From Rhizobacter sp. (GTDB taxonomy: Bacteria; Pseudomonadota; Gammaproteobacteria; Burkholderiales; Burkholderiaceae), in contig JACMKW010000370.1 in assembly GCA_014379885.1 (NCBI GenBank), positions 1 through 10,815 on the forward strand: 10,815 nt of DNA, given 5' to 3'. Both the position numbers and the translations under genes were made by a program. Numbering within the stretch: position 1 is the first letter of the stretch; the number at the start of each line of letters is the position of its first letter. The notes beneath the pieces are model-generated. The model saw only the letters and a program-made list of their open reading frames with translations. It was not told where the DNA came from and did not search any database. Of this stretch, positions 1 to 6,874 are shown in pieces.

Positions 1-198
1 GAGTGCAGCGCCAAGAACGAGCGCCTGGTGAAGATCAGCGCGGAGTTGCTCGACCGCTACCGCAGCAAAAGTGTTGCCGATGTGCTCAGCCAGCGCGACC
101 CCGTGCTGGGCCTGGGCGACGTGCAAATGTTCAACCTCGTGCAGGAGTACCGCGACAAGGCCGATGCCGAACGGTTCTCCCCTTCGATCAACAGGTGA
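1..198 (+). CDS. C-terminal end of an unrecognised protein (5' partial)
   Basis: Reading frame 1 is open from the first base to a TGA at 196-198 and gives 65 residues, so the gene begins outside the window. The fragment is charged and mostly helical-looking (segments such as LVKISAELLDRYRS and MFNLVQEYRDKADAERF), with one Cys at residue 2 of the fragment, and could be the end of a coiled-coil protein. I do not recognise the family. Its stop codon lies inside the ribosome binding site of the next gene (epsE), so the two are almost certainly in one operon and a role in exopolysaccharide production or export is likely by context only. The codon pattern matches the neighbouring genes. Confidence 0.7.
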   Translation, partial: ECSAKNERLVKISAELLDRYRSKSVADVLSQRDPVLGLGDVQMFNLVQEYRDKADAERFSPSINR

Positions 199-200
199 AG
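193..200 (+). promoter_or_regulatory. Ribosome binding site of the export lipoprotein gene
   Basis: AGGTGAAG lies 8 bases before the ATG at 209 and contains the stop codon of the upstream gene. It supports 209 as the start rather than an ATG far upstream at 71, whose extra residues overlap the preceding gene and look unlike protein. Confidence 0.65.
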
Positions 201-208
201 CCCACGAA

Positions 209-886
209 ATGATTCCCTTGTGCGCACTGAAGTTCGTCCCGCGCGTGACCCTGATCACCGCGACGTTCAGCCTCAGCTTGCTTGCCTCTTGTTCCAGCCT
301 GCGACTCCCGGCCTTCATGGCCGAAGGCATCGCAACTGCGGTTCCGGATGCAGCTGTCGGTGACGCCGCGGCACGCCCTGAAGCGGCTGCCGTGGTGGCC
401 GACCCGGCTTACGTCATCGGCCCCGAAGACGCGTTGGAGATCTCGGTGTGGCGCGACGACACCCTCAAGGCCTCCACCCTGGTGCGGCCCGATGGTGGCA
501 TCTCGTTCCCGCTGGCAGGCGACCTCATCGTTGCCGGCAAGACGGCGGTACAGGTGCGCGAAGAGCTCGCCAAGCGCCTGTCCAAATACATTCCTGAGCC
601 GGTGGTCACCGTGTCGGTGGTGCGTGTTTCCAGTTACCGCATCTACGTGCTCGGCCGCGTCAACAAGCCTGGCGACTTTCAGGTCGGCCGCAACATCGAC
701 GTGCTGCAAGCACTCAGCATTGCGGGCGGCATGACACCGTTTGCTTCTGAAGACGGCATCCAGATCATCCGCAAGGTCGACGGCAAACCGACGTCCATTC
801 CCTTCGAGTATTCCCGCGTTCGCAAAGGCGGCGACCTGTCGCAGAACATCACGCTGAAAAGCGGAGACGTGCTGCTGGTTCCGTGA
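209..886 (+). CDS. epsE: EpsE-like polysaccharide export lipoprotein (Poly_export/SLBB)
   Basis: This 225-residue outer-membrane polysaccharide export (OPX) protein is of the Wza/EpsE type. The N-terminus is a lipoprotein signal with lipobox LLAS-C and the lipidated Cys at residue 28, so the protein should be anchored in the outer membrane facing the periplasm. A low-complexity Ala-rich linker (about 38-65) is followed by a Poly_export domain (about 68-138, beginning YVIGPEDALEISVW) and one SLBB domain (about 144-190, with YVLGRVNKPGDFQVG). The chain stops soon after the single SLBB. It lacks the second SLBB and the C-terminal amphipathic helix that forms the outer-membrane pore in full-length Wza. 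This agrees with the short EpsE type (TIGR03028, from memory) known from methanolan-like eps loci. The gene sits first in a run of export genes and overlaps the next one by 4 bases. Confidence 0.88.
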   Translation: MIPLCALKFVPRVTLITATFSLSLLASCSSLRLPAFMAEGIATAVPDAAVGDAAARPEAAAVVADPAYVIGPEDALEISVWRDDTLKASTLVRPDGGISFPLAGDLIVAGKTAVQVREELAKRLSKYIPEPVVTVSVVRVSSYRIYVLGRVNKPGDFQVGRNIDVLQALSIAGGMTPFASEDGIQIIRKVDGKPTSIPFEYSRVRKGGDLSQNITLKSGDVLLVP

Positions 887-2124
887 GCACGGGGTGGACG
901 GCTGGCATTTGGCGCTGGCCCTTGTTGCTCACGCTGGGCTTGGTGCCGCAGGCCGCACGGGCCGAACAGTGGGTGCTCGAAAACAGCCTGAGTTCACGTT
1001 ATGAATCGAACGACAACGCCGCCCTCGCGCACACCTCGCCCGGCACCATGAACACACTGTCCTTGTCGACCGCGTTCACCGCTTCACGCAAGACCGAGCG
1101 TTCGGCCACGCGTGTGAACGGCGCCGTCAGTTCGCTCACCCAATGGGGGCCGGGCGAGCGCGACCGTGTCGACGGGCAACTGGGTCTTGCGCAGACGCTG
1201 TCGGACCCGTTGAACAGTTTCAGCCTGTCGTTCACGTCGCTGCAAGATTTCAACAGCACCGTCGACACCGCCGACGTGACGGTGAGCCGCGGGCGCCGGC
1301 GCAGCAAGACGCTCACGAGCGCCTGGTCGCACGTGTTGACCGAGCGCATGAGCGCCAACACGCAGTTGACCCTGAACCGCACGGCCTACGGCCAGGCCGT
1401 GACCGCAGCGGTGGACTACCGCAACGCGGCGCTGTCGGGCGGCCTGTCGTACCGCTGGAGCGAGATCAGCACGCTGAGCCTGGATGCAAGCCGCTCCGAG
1501 TACCGCACCGAGGCCGACACCAACCGCTCCACCACCGACCAGATCGGCCTGGGCTGGGCGAGCGTGCTGGCCGAACGGCACAACGTGTCGCTGAGCCTGG
1601 GCGTCTACCGCACCAAGACGGCAGGCCTGCGCGGGCGCCTTGTGTGCCCCCTCGCGCCTGCGTTTTGTGACGCCGGGTTTGTGCAGCCCGAGGTGGCCAC
1701 CGAACGTGCCTACTCAACGGGGCAGGGCTTGCAATTCAGCTTGTCTGAGCGCTACCAGTTCAACGAGACGACCGATTTTTCGTTCAGCGCCGCGCGCCAG
1801 CAAACTCCCAGCGGTGCTGGCGTCGTGGTGCGCAACGACAGCTTGCGTGCGAGCGCCAATCACAGCTTCTCGCCCACGCTCACCGGCTCGATGGGGTTTG
1901 CGCAAACGCGTTCGACCTACCCAGGCCTGGAAGGCGCACCGGCCCCCGCGGCGCAGCAGAGCTTCTCGGTCTCGATGACCAAACAACTGGCCATCGACCT
2001 GAGCTTGCATGCGGGTTACCAGTTCAACCGCGCTGACGGTGCGCGGCCGGGGCTGGGCGCACGCGCCAACAGCGTCAGCCTGTCGCTGCAGTACGACTGG
2101 CCCCGGCTCGACGTGGCACGTTGA
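883..2124 (+). CDS. Outer-membrane beta-barrel protein of the eps operon (EpsL-like)
   Basis: This is a 413-residue secreted protein. The GTG start at 883 overlaps the stop of the lipoprotein gene (GTGA), which suggests translational coupling; no good ribosome binding site lies at the right distance. A Sec signal peptide ends near residue 27 (PQAARA before EQW). The rest alternates polar and hydrophobic residues in short strands with Ser/Thr/Asn-rich turns (for example SLSFTSL, AALSGGLSYRW, NVSLSLGVY, SVSLSLQYDW), as in an outer-membrane barrel. Two Cys (255 and 262) lie in one probable loop and could form a disulfide. Its place between the OPX lipoprotein and the chain-length determinant matches EpsL-type or other PEP-CTERM-associated barrels, but I cannot tell which family it belongs to. 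A likely role is the outer-membrane conduit for the polymer. The C-terminus (RLDVAR) lacks the terminal Phe usual in barrels. Confidence 0.75.
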   Translation: MSTGWTAGIWRWPLLLTLGLVPQAARAEQWVLENSLSSRYESNDNAALAHTSPGTMNTLSLSTAFTASRKTERSATRVNGAVSSLTQWGPGERDRVDGQLGLAQTLSDPLNSFSLSFTSLQDFNSTVDTADVTVSRGRRRSKTLTSAWSHVLTERMSANTQLTLNRTAYGQAVTAAVDYRNAALSGGLSYRWSEISTLSLDASRSEYRTEADTNRSTTDQIGLGWASVLAERHNVSLSLGVYRTKTAGLRGRLVCPLAPAFCDAGFVQPEVATERAYSTGQGLQFSLSERYQFNETTDFSFSAARQQTPSGAGVVVRNDSLRASANHSFSPTLTGSMGFAQTRSTYPGLEGAPAPAAQQSFSVSMTKQLAIDLSLHAGYQFNRADGARPGLGARANSVSLSLQYDWPRLDVAR

Positions 2125-2140
2125 CGGTTTTTCAAAACAG

Positions 2141-2172
2141 ACACCGACCTCTACACCGACCCCAACACCGAC
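2141..2172 (+). repeat. Three ACACCGAC direct repeats at a 12-bp period
   Basis: ACACCGAC occurs at 2141-2148, 2153-2160 and 2165-2172, each exactly 12 bp after the last, in the 60-bp gap before the chain-length determinant gene. The intervening 4-bp spacers differ. The gap has no clear ribosome binding site close to the ATG at 2185. Function unknown: it may be a slippage remnant, a protein binding site or an RNA feature. Confidence 0.6.
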
Positions 2173-2184
2173 AGCCAGCACACC

Positions 2185-3951
2185 ATGTCAGCCATTCCGC
2201 AAGATCTTTACAACGTTGCCGGCCCCATGGCGCCGCAAGGCAAGTCCTTGCGTGACCACCTGGGCATGCTGCGCCGCCGCCGCGGGCTGATCGCCACGGT
2301 GTTCTTGCTGTTGTTCGCCGTGGCCGCCGTCGTGGCGATGGTGTTGCCGCCGGTCTACCGCTCCACCGCCACCATCCTGATCAAGGAGCAGGAGATTCCG
2401 CAGGAGTTCGTGCGCTCCACGGTGACGAGTTTTGCCGATGAACGCATCCAGGTCATCAGCCAACAGGTGATGACACGTTCGACCCTGCTCGATCTCGTGG
2501 ACAAGTACGGCCTGTACGGCAAGGTGCGCCAGCGCGAAACGAGCGAAGAGATCCTTGACCGCATGCGCCGCGACATCAAGCTCACGCCGATCAGCGCCGA
2601 GGTGACCGACCGGCGCACCGGCTCGCCAGTGAAATCGACCATCGCCTTCAGCCTGTCGTATGACAGCGAAAGCGCGGCGTCAGCACAAAAGATCGCCAAC
2701 GATTTGACGACGCTTTACCTGAACGAAAACGTCAAGAACCGCCAGCAGAAAGCGGCCGAGACCACCTCGTTCCTCGACGAAGAGTTGTCGCGCGTGAGCC
2801 TGCACATCTCCGAGGTGGAGCAAAAGCTCTCGCTCTTCAAGGCGCGCAACCAGGGCCGCTTGCCCGAACTGAACCTGTCCAACCAGGTGGGCAGCGAGCG
2901 TGCCAACAGCGACATCCAGCGGCTGGAGCGCGAGATCGTTTTTCTGAACGAACGCACCATGTCGCTGCAGGCGCAGCTGGCCGACACCAAACCCGGCCTG
3001 CCCGTGGGCGGGGCGGGGGGCACCATCCTCGACTCCGACGATCGCCTTAAATCGTTGCAGCTGCAGCTGACCACCCTGGTCGGCACCTACAGCGAAGACC
3101 ACCCCGACGTGAAGCGGCTGCGCCGAGAGATCGCGGTGCTGCAGGCCGAGACGGGGCAAGACGGGGACGCCACCGACCGTGAAGCCAAGCGGCTTGAGTT
3201 GCAAGCTCAGCTGTCGGTGCTGCGCCAGAAGTACGCCGACGAACACCCCGACGTGGCCAAGGCCAAACGCGCCATCGCCGCGATCGAAGCGCTGCCACCA
3301 GCTGATGCCAAGCGCTCTCGCAAGCCAGACAACCCGGTCTACATCAACATCAAGTCGCAGATCGAAAGCACCATCGCGCAGGTAGCGTCGATGCGCACCG
3401 AGCGCGACGAGCTGCGCACCAAGCTCGCGCTGTTCGACATGCGCGTGAGCCAGACGCCAGAGGTCGAGCGCGAGTACCTCGAGCTGGTGCGCGACATGGA
3501 CAGCTCACGCAACCGCTTTCGCGAGCTGCGCGACAAGCAGATGCAGGCCCAGGTCGCCGAGCAACTGGAGCGAGGCCGCAAGGCAGAACGCTTCACGCTG
3601 ATCGAGCCACCCATCTTTCCCGAGAAGCCGTACCGTCCGAACCGTGGGCTCATCGTGATGTTGGGCCTGGTGCTGGCAATCGCCGGTGGCATTGGCGCGG
3701 CAGTGCTGCGTGAAGTGCTGGACCAGACCGTGCACAGCCCGCGCGATGTGGTGCGGGTGATGCAGGCACCTGTGCTGGCGGTGCTGCCCGCGTTGCCCAG
3801 CCTCGCGCTGCTGCGGCGCCGTTCCCGCGCTCGCAAGCTGCTGCTGTTGGCCGGGCTGGCCGCCGTGGTCGTCGTCGTTGCGTTGCTGCATTTTTTCTAC
3901 ATGCCGATCGACGTGGCCTGGTACGCGGTGTTGCGGCGGCTTGCCAACTAG
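2185..3951 (+). CDS. Wzz/GNVR chain-length determinant (polysaccharide co-polymerase, PCP-2a type)
   Basis: This 588-residue inner-membrane protein sets polymer length together with the downstream kinase. A basic cytoplasmic N-terminus (RRRR at about 30-33) leads into TM1 (about 34-56), followed by the Wzz motif region PPVYRSTATILIKEQEIP. A long periplasmic coiled-coil arm (about 190-470) carries two copies of a Y-x-x-x-HPDV motif (302-309 and 350-357). A Pro-rich GNVR stretch (about 474-487, PPIFPEKPYRPNR) precedes TM2 (about 488-508). A short basic cytoplasmic loop with RRRSRARK is followed by TM3 (about 551-572), so the last 16 residues (MPIDVAWYAVLRRLAN) should be periplasmic. The third TM is, as I recall, common in this GumC-like branch. 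It looks closer to GumC-like determinants than to short EpsF. The ATG at 2185 has a weak ribosome binding site. The kinase gene follows 32 bp after the stop. Confidence 0.87.
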   Translation: MSAIPQDLYNVAGPMAPQGKSLRDHLGMLRRRRGLIATVFLLLFAVAAVVAMVLPPVYRSTATILIKEQEIPQEFVRSTVTSFADERIQVISQQVMTRSTLLDLVDKYGLYGKVRQRETSEEILDRMRRDIKLTPISAEVTDRRTGSPVKSTIAFSLSYDSESAASAQKIANDLTTLYLNENVKNRQQKAAETTSFLDEELSRVSLHISEVEQKLSLFKARNQGRLPELNLSNQVGSERANSDIQRLEREIVFLNERTMSLQAQLADTKPGLPVGGAGGTILDSDDRLKSLQLQLTTLVGTYSEDHPDVKRLRREIAVLQAETGQDGDATDREAKRLELQAQLSVLRQKYADEHPDVAKAKRAIAAIEALPPADAKRSRKPDNPVYINIKSQIESTIAQVASMRTERDELRTKLALFDMRVSQTPEVEREYLELVRDMDSSRNRFRELRDKQMQAQVAEQLERGRKAERFTLIEPPIFPEKPYRPNRGLIVMLGLVLAIAGGIGAAVLREVLDQTVHSPRDVVRVMQAPVLAVLPALPSLALLRRRSRARKLLLLAGLAAVVVVVALLHFFYMPIDVAWYAVLRRLAN

Positions 3952-3965
3952 CGCCCTGTGGCGCT
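3950..3965 (+). other. Small stem-loop at the stop of the chain-length determinant gene
   Basis: AGCGCC and GGCGCT form a perfect 6-bp stem around a CTGT loop, and the left arm includes two bases of the TAG stop. It lies about 18 bases before the kinase start. It may modulate RNA stability or translation of the kinase, or it may be chance in GC-rich DNA. It has no U tract, so it is not a good terminator. Confidence 0.3.
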
Positions 3966-3983
3966 GACAAAACCCATTCCCGG

Positions 3984-4862
3984 ATGACCCCGATGAAGCT
4001 GTTCAACGAAAACCATGCCGGTATGAGCGAACCCAACCCCCCCGGCGCCGCCAAGGTGCATGTTGTGAAACCGGCGCCGCATGCCGGCGAGGCCGAACCG
4101 CGCGCCGAGCCGCTGCACATCGAGTACTCCAGTACCCGCGTGATGACTGACGCCTTGCAGCGCCTGCAGCGCACGCACGGCGTGGTCAAGATGGACCGCT
4201 CGCCGTTGGCCGAATCATTCAAGATGCTGCGCAACCAGGTGCTTCAACGCATGCGCGCCGATGGCCACACCTTGCTGGCCGTGACCAGCCCGCGCCGCAT
4301 CGAGGGCAAGTCGCTGACCGCGGTGAACCTGGCGCTGACGATGGCCGCCGACTACGACTCGGCCGTGCTGCTGGTCGACGCCGACCTCAGCGGCCAGGGC
4401 CTGCAGGCCATGTTCGGCCTCGACGGTGCGCGTGGGCTGAGCGACCACCTGATGCACGGCGTGCCCATCTCCGAGCTGCTGGTCAACCCCGGCGTGTCGC
4501 GCTTCGTGCTGCTGCCGGCCGGCCAGGAGGCCGTGCTGAATTCATCGGAGCTGCTGGCCACCAAGGCGGCGCAACAGTTGATCCAGGAGATGAAGCAGCG
4601 CTACCGCGACCGCTACATCATCATCGACCTGCCGCCGCTGCTCGACACCGCCGATGCGCTCGCCTTCTTGCCGCAAGTCGACACCACACTGGTGGTGGTG
4701 GAAGAGCACACCACCTCGATGCAAGACATGGAGAACATGGCCGAGCTGCTGGCCCCATTCAACCTGATCGGCAGTGTGATGAGCCATGCGCGCGAAGACG
4801 AGCAAGGCGCATTGAAAAAACGTCGCCCCTGGTACCGCCGCTGGATGCCGGGCACGCGGTGA
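3984..4862 (+). CDS. BY-kinase-type ATPase partner of the chain-length determinant (CpsD/CapB family)
   Basis: This 292-residue cytoplasmic P-loop protein is of the bacterial tyrosine kinase (Wzc kinase domain/CpsD) family and would drive cycles of polymer assembly with the co-polymerase. A variable N-terminus (1-70) precedes the activation-type segment SPLAESFKMLRNQVL (73-87). The Walker A region is TSPRRIEGKS (101-110), Walker A' is LLVDADLS (129-136) and Walker B is YIIIDLPPL (211-219). The usual PGEGK of the P-loop is replaced by RRIEGK, while Lys109 and Ser110 are kept. The C-terminal tail KKRRPWYRRWMPGTR has one Tyr (284) instead of the Tyr cluster used for autophosphorylation in Wzc-like kinases. 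The start is uncertain: ATG codons at 3984, 3993 and 4023 are all in frame and none has a strong ribosome binding site. The gene overlaps the next one by 4 bases. Confidence 0.85.
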   Translation: MTPMKLFNENHAGMSEPNPPGAAKVHVVKPAPHAGEAEPRAEPLHIEYSSTRVMTDALQRLQRTHGVVKMDRSPLAESFKMLRNQVLQRMRADGHTLLAVTSPRRIEGKSLTAVNLALTMAADYDSAVLLVDADLSGQGLQAMFGLDGARGLSDHLMHGVPISELLVNPGVSRFVLLPAGQEAVLNSSELLATKAAQQLIQEMKQRYRDRYIIIDLPPLLDTADALAFLPQVDTTLVVVEEHTTSMQDMENMAELLAPFNLIGSVMSHAREDEQGALKKRRPWYRRWMPGTR

Positions 4863-6094
4863 AGCTGCGGTGGGCCCTGGCGTGGGGGTTCGGGCTGCTG
4901 ACGCTGGGCGCGGCCCAGGCACAAGACGCACCGCCGCAGATCAGCCTGCCGCGCATCGGTTTGCGTACGCAGGATCTTGCGGTGGTCATCAACGAGGCCG
5001 ACCCGGCGAGCGTCGAGACCGGCGAGTACTACGCCAGCCAGCGCAGCATCGCACCCGAGCATGTGCTTCGTGTGAGCTTCCCGCCCGGGCAGGCGGTGAT
5101 GAGCATGGACGATTTTCAGCGTGTGCAGCGGCAGCTGCGCGACAAGCTGCCGGCGCAGGTGCAAGCCTATGCCCTGGCCTGGACGCTGCCGTACCGGGTT
5201 GACTGCATGTCAGTGACGAGCGCCTTTGCCTTCGGCTACGACCCGGCCTACTGCGCCAACGGCTGCCAACCCACCAGGCCTTCGCGTTACTTCGACAGCG
5301 CCAGCAACACACCCTTTCAAGACAACGGCCTGAGGCCGGCCATGCTGCTCGCCGGGCGGGACGTGGGTGCCGTAAAGGCCTTGATTGATCGTGGCCTGCG
5401 ATCCGACAACCAGTGGCCCACCGGTACGGCTTATCTGCTCAACACCACCGACAAGCGGCGCAATGTGCGCGCAGAAACCTACGAGCGTGCACGCCGCAGG
5501 CTGATCGGTGGCTACCGCGTGGAGCGTGTCGACACCGACGCGCTGCAAGACAAGGCCGACGTGATGTTTCTCTTCACCGGCACGCAGCGCGTGAAGGGCA
5601 TGGACAGCAACCGCTACCTCGACGGCGCGGTGGCCGACCACCTCACGTCGTTGGGCGGCATGCTCACCGACAGCCCGCAGACCAGCGCGCTCGAATGGCT
5701 GGCCGCAGGCGCGACGGGCAGCTACGGCAACACGGTGGAGCCCTGCAACTACCGCGCGAAGTTTCCCGATGTGACGGTACTGATGAGCCGCTACCTGGGC
5801 GGCGAGACGCTGATCGAGGCCTACTGGAAAAGCGTGCTGATGCCCGGGCAAGGGGTGTTCATCGGCGACCCGTTGGCCCGGCCCTTTGGCGGCGTGCGTT
5901 ACACGCGCAAGGGGCGGCAACAGCAGGTGCAGACTCACTTGCTGCGCCCGGGCCAATACGCGCTGCAGGCGGCCGCCAGCCGTGTGGGCCCGTTTCGCAC
6001 CATCGGCCGCGTGCGGGTGGGCGGCCCTGGAAGCTACGACCTGGGCCTGCCAGCCAGCGACGCCACCTTCTACCGGCTGTTGCCCCTCTTCTAA
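4859..6094 (+). CDS. Secreted TIGR03790-family protein, possible caspase/gingipain-like fold
   Basis: This 411-residue protein has a GTG start overlapping the kinase stop (GTGA). The signal peptide ends near AAQA (residue 21), so it should be periplasmic or secreted. The N-terminal part (DLAVVINEADPASVETGEYYASQR, residues 39-62, quoted in part as DLAVVINEADPASVETGEYY) and the block around GAVADHLTSLGG (256-267), GATGSYGNTVEPCNY (284-298) and FIGDPLARPF (334-343) match what I remember of TIGR03790. That family has no known function and was described as confined to species with exosortase. A His (261), then a Cys (296) after a hydrophobic strand and small residues, then a closing GDP motif is the order seen in clan CD cysteine peptidases such as gingipain. 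This is my inference from the pattern, not an established assignment. Four Cys (116, 132, 136, 296) are present in the mature protein. The gene is the last of the eps operon before a hairpin. Confidence 0.78.
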   Translation: MKLRWALAWGFGLLTLGAAQAQDAPPQISLPRIGLRTQDLAVVINEADPASVETGEYYASQRSIAPEHVLRVSFPPGQAVMSMDDFQRVQRQLRDKLPAQVQAYALAWTLPYRVDCMSVTSAFAFGYDPAYCANGCQPTRPSRYFDSASNTPFQDNGLRPAMLLAGRDVGAVKALIDRGLRSDNQWPTGTAYLLNTTDKRRNVRAETYERARRRLIGGYRVERVDTDALQDKADVMFLFTGTQRVKGMDSNRYLDGAVADHLTSLGGMLTDSPQTSALEWLAAGATGSYGNTVEPCNYRAKFPDVTVLMSRYLGGETLIEAYWKSVLMPGQGVFIGDPLARPFGGVRYTRKGRQQQVQTHLLRPGQYALQAAASRVGPFRTIGRVRVGGPGSYDLGLPASDATFYRLLPLF

Positions 6095-6101
6095 GTGCCC
6101 C

Positions 6102-6123
6102 AGGGCTCGGCTTGCCGAGCCCT
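6102..6123 (+). terminator. Candidate end-of-operon hairpin
   Basis: AGGGCTCGGC and GCCGAGCCCT form a perfect 10-bp inverted repeat separated by TT, starting 8 bases after the stop of the TIGR03790 gene. The stem is very GC-rich, but no run of Ts follows, so it may act as a weak or Rho-assisted terminator or as an mRNA-stabilising hairpin. Confidence 0.5.
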
Positions 6124-6166
6124 TCCGCGAGGGGTCCGGAAAACTCGGGAGCGGCCCTTCGTTTTC

Positions 6167-6195
6167 TTGATAGGCCGGCTCTTTTGGGCCATGTT
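6167..6195 (+). promoter_or_regulatory. Weak sigma-70-like promoter candidate
   Basis: TTGATA (6167-6172, 5 of 6 to the -35 consensus) and CATGTT (6190-6195, 3 of 6 to the -10 consensus) are spaced by 17 bp, within the 183-bp gap after the eps operon hairpin and about 80 bp before the next start. The -10 match is poor, so this is only a candidate. Confidence 0.22.
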
Positions 6196-6266
6196 GCTTC
6201 GCAGGGGTCGCTGGCATGCTGTCACCGAGGCTTGCCAACATCGAGGCCATTCTGTTCAACCTGCGC

Positions 6267-6272
6267 AGGGAA
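6267..6272 (+). promoter_or_regulatory. Ribosome binding site that fixes a GTG start
   Basis: AGGGAA lies 5 bases before GTG at 6278. It supports that GTG over any longer form of the frame reaching back to 6095. The GTG start places a normal signal peptide at the N-terminus, whereas the longer form would add 61 residues containing hairpin-encoded sequence. Confidence 0.6.
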
Positions 6273-6277
6273 TCATC

Positions 6278-6859
6278 GTGATCCATACAAAACTCCGCCA
6301 CCTGGTGCTGGCCATCGGTTTGATGGCCGCTGGCAGCGCACAGGCCGACTATGTGGGCAGCCTGGGCAACATCGGCGCACCGGCTTCGGTGGCGTTTCTC
6401 AACTCCACCAATGCCGGCACCCTCACGCTCAGTGCGTTGCCGCTGCCGGCCCCCTACAACTTCAACGACCAGTGGACCTTCACACTGGGTGGCAACGCGA
6501 GCGTCACCAGCCTGGTGGCGGCATTCAACTTTGCTGCTGGCTCCGGAACCTTCGGTATCGACAACCTGCGCGTGAACCTGCTGAATTCCATGGGTGTCGT
6601 GGCAACCGGCTGGCAAGTCGTCTCGACCACGGGCCCGTTCACGCAGCTGATCTCCATGACCCCAGCCCAGGGCCTGGTGGCTGGCAACTACACCTTGCAG
6701 GTGCGCGGCCAGCTCCTCGCGCCACCGGCTGCGTATTCGGGTTCGCTGATCGCTGTGGGCGAGGTGCCTACCGCCGTGCCGCTGCCGGCCGCTTTGCCGA
6801 TGCTGCTGCTGGGCCTGGGTGCATTGGGTGCCGCTGCGCGCAAGCGCAAGCAGCGCTGA
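6278..6859 (+). CDS. FxDxF-like PEP-CTERM protein with VPLPA sorting tail
   Basis: This is a 193-residue secreted protein with a GTG start. A Sec signal peptide ends at SAQA (residue 23). The mature part is rich in small and polar residues with no Cys. It carries FNDQW at 62-66, matching the FxDxF motif of FxDxF-type PEP-CTERM proteins except for Trp at the last position, and LVAGNYTLQVRG (133-144), which fits the aGxYtLxVxG block I recall in that family. The C-terminus is a typical exosortase sorting tail: VPLPA (167-171), a hydrophobic helix (PMLLLGLGALGAA) and a basic end (RKRKQR). Such proteins are expected to be processed by an exosortase and moved to the surface or matrix; the binding partner is unknown. 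The gene lies between the eps operon and a small gene 15 bp downstream, which may be co-transcribed. Confidence 0.85.
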   Translation: MIHTKLRHLVLAIGLMAAGSAQADYVGSLGNIGAPASVAFLNSTNAGTLTLSALPLPAPYNFNDQWTFTLGGNASVTSLVAAFNFAAGSGTFGIDNLRVNLLNSMGVVATGWQVVSTTGPFTQLISMTPAQGLVAGNYTLQVRGQLLAPPAAYSGSLIAVGEVPTAVPLPAALPMLLLGLGALGAAARKRKQR

Positions 6860-6874
6860 CCCAGGGAGAAGGCC

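Noticed and set aside
2009..2290. Frame encoding a Pro-Thr repeat
   Set aside because: The PT repeat comes from the ACACCGAC repeats read in another frame, and the frame overlaps two real genes. It is explained by the repeat.
6095..6277. N-terminal extension of the first VPLPA protein
   Set aside because: The upstream codons pass through the terminator-like hairpin and place the signal peptide about 60 residues into the protein. The ribosome-binding-site-supported GTG at 6278 is better.
6176..6277. Sigma-54 type -24/-12 promoter upstream of the VPLPA gene
   Set aside because: Some PEP-CTERM genes use RpoN, so I looked for GG-N10-GC with the right flanks. The only spacing match (around 6205-6220) has a poor -24 element.
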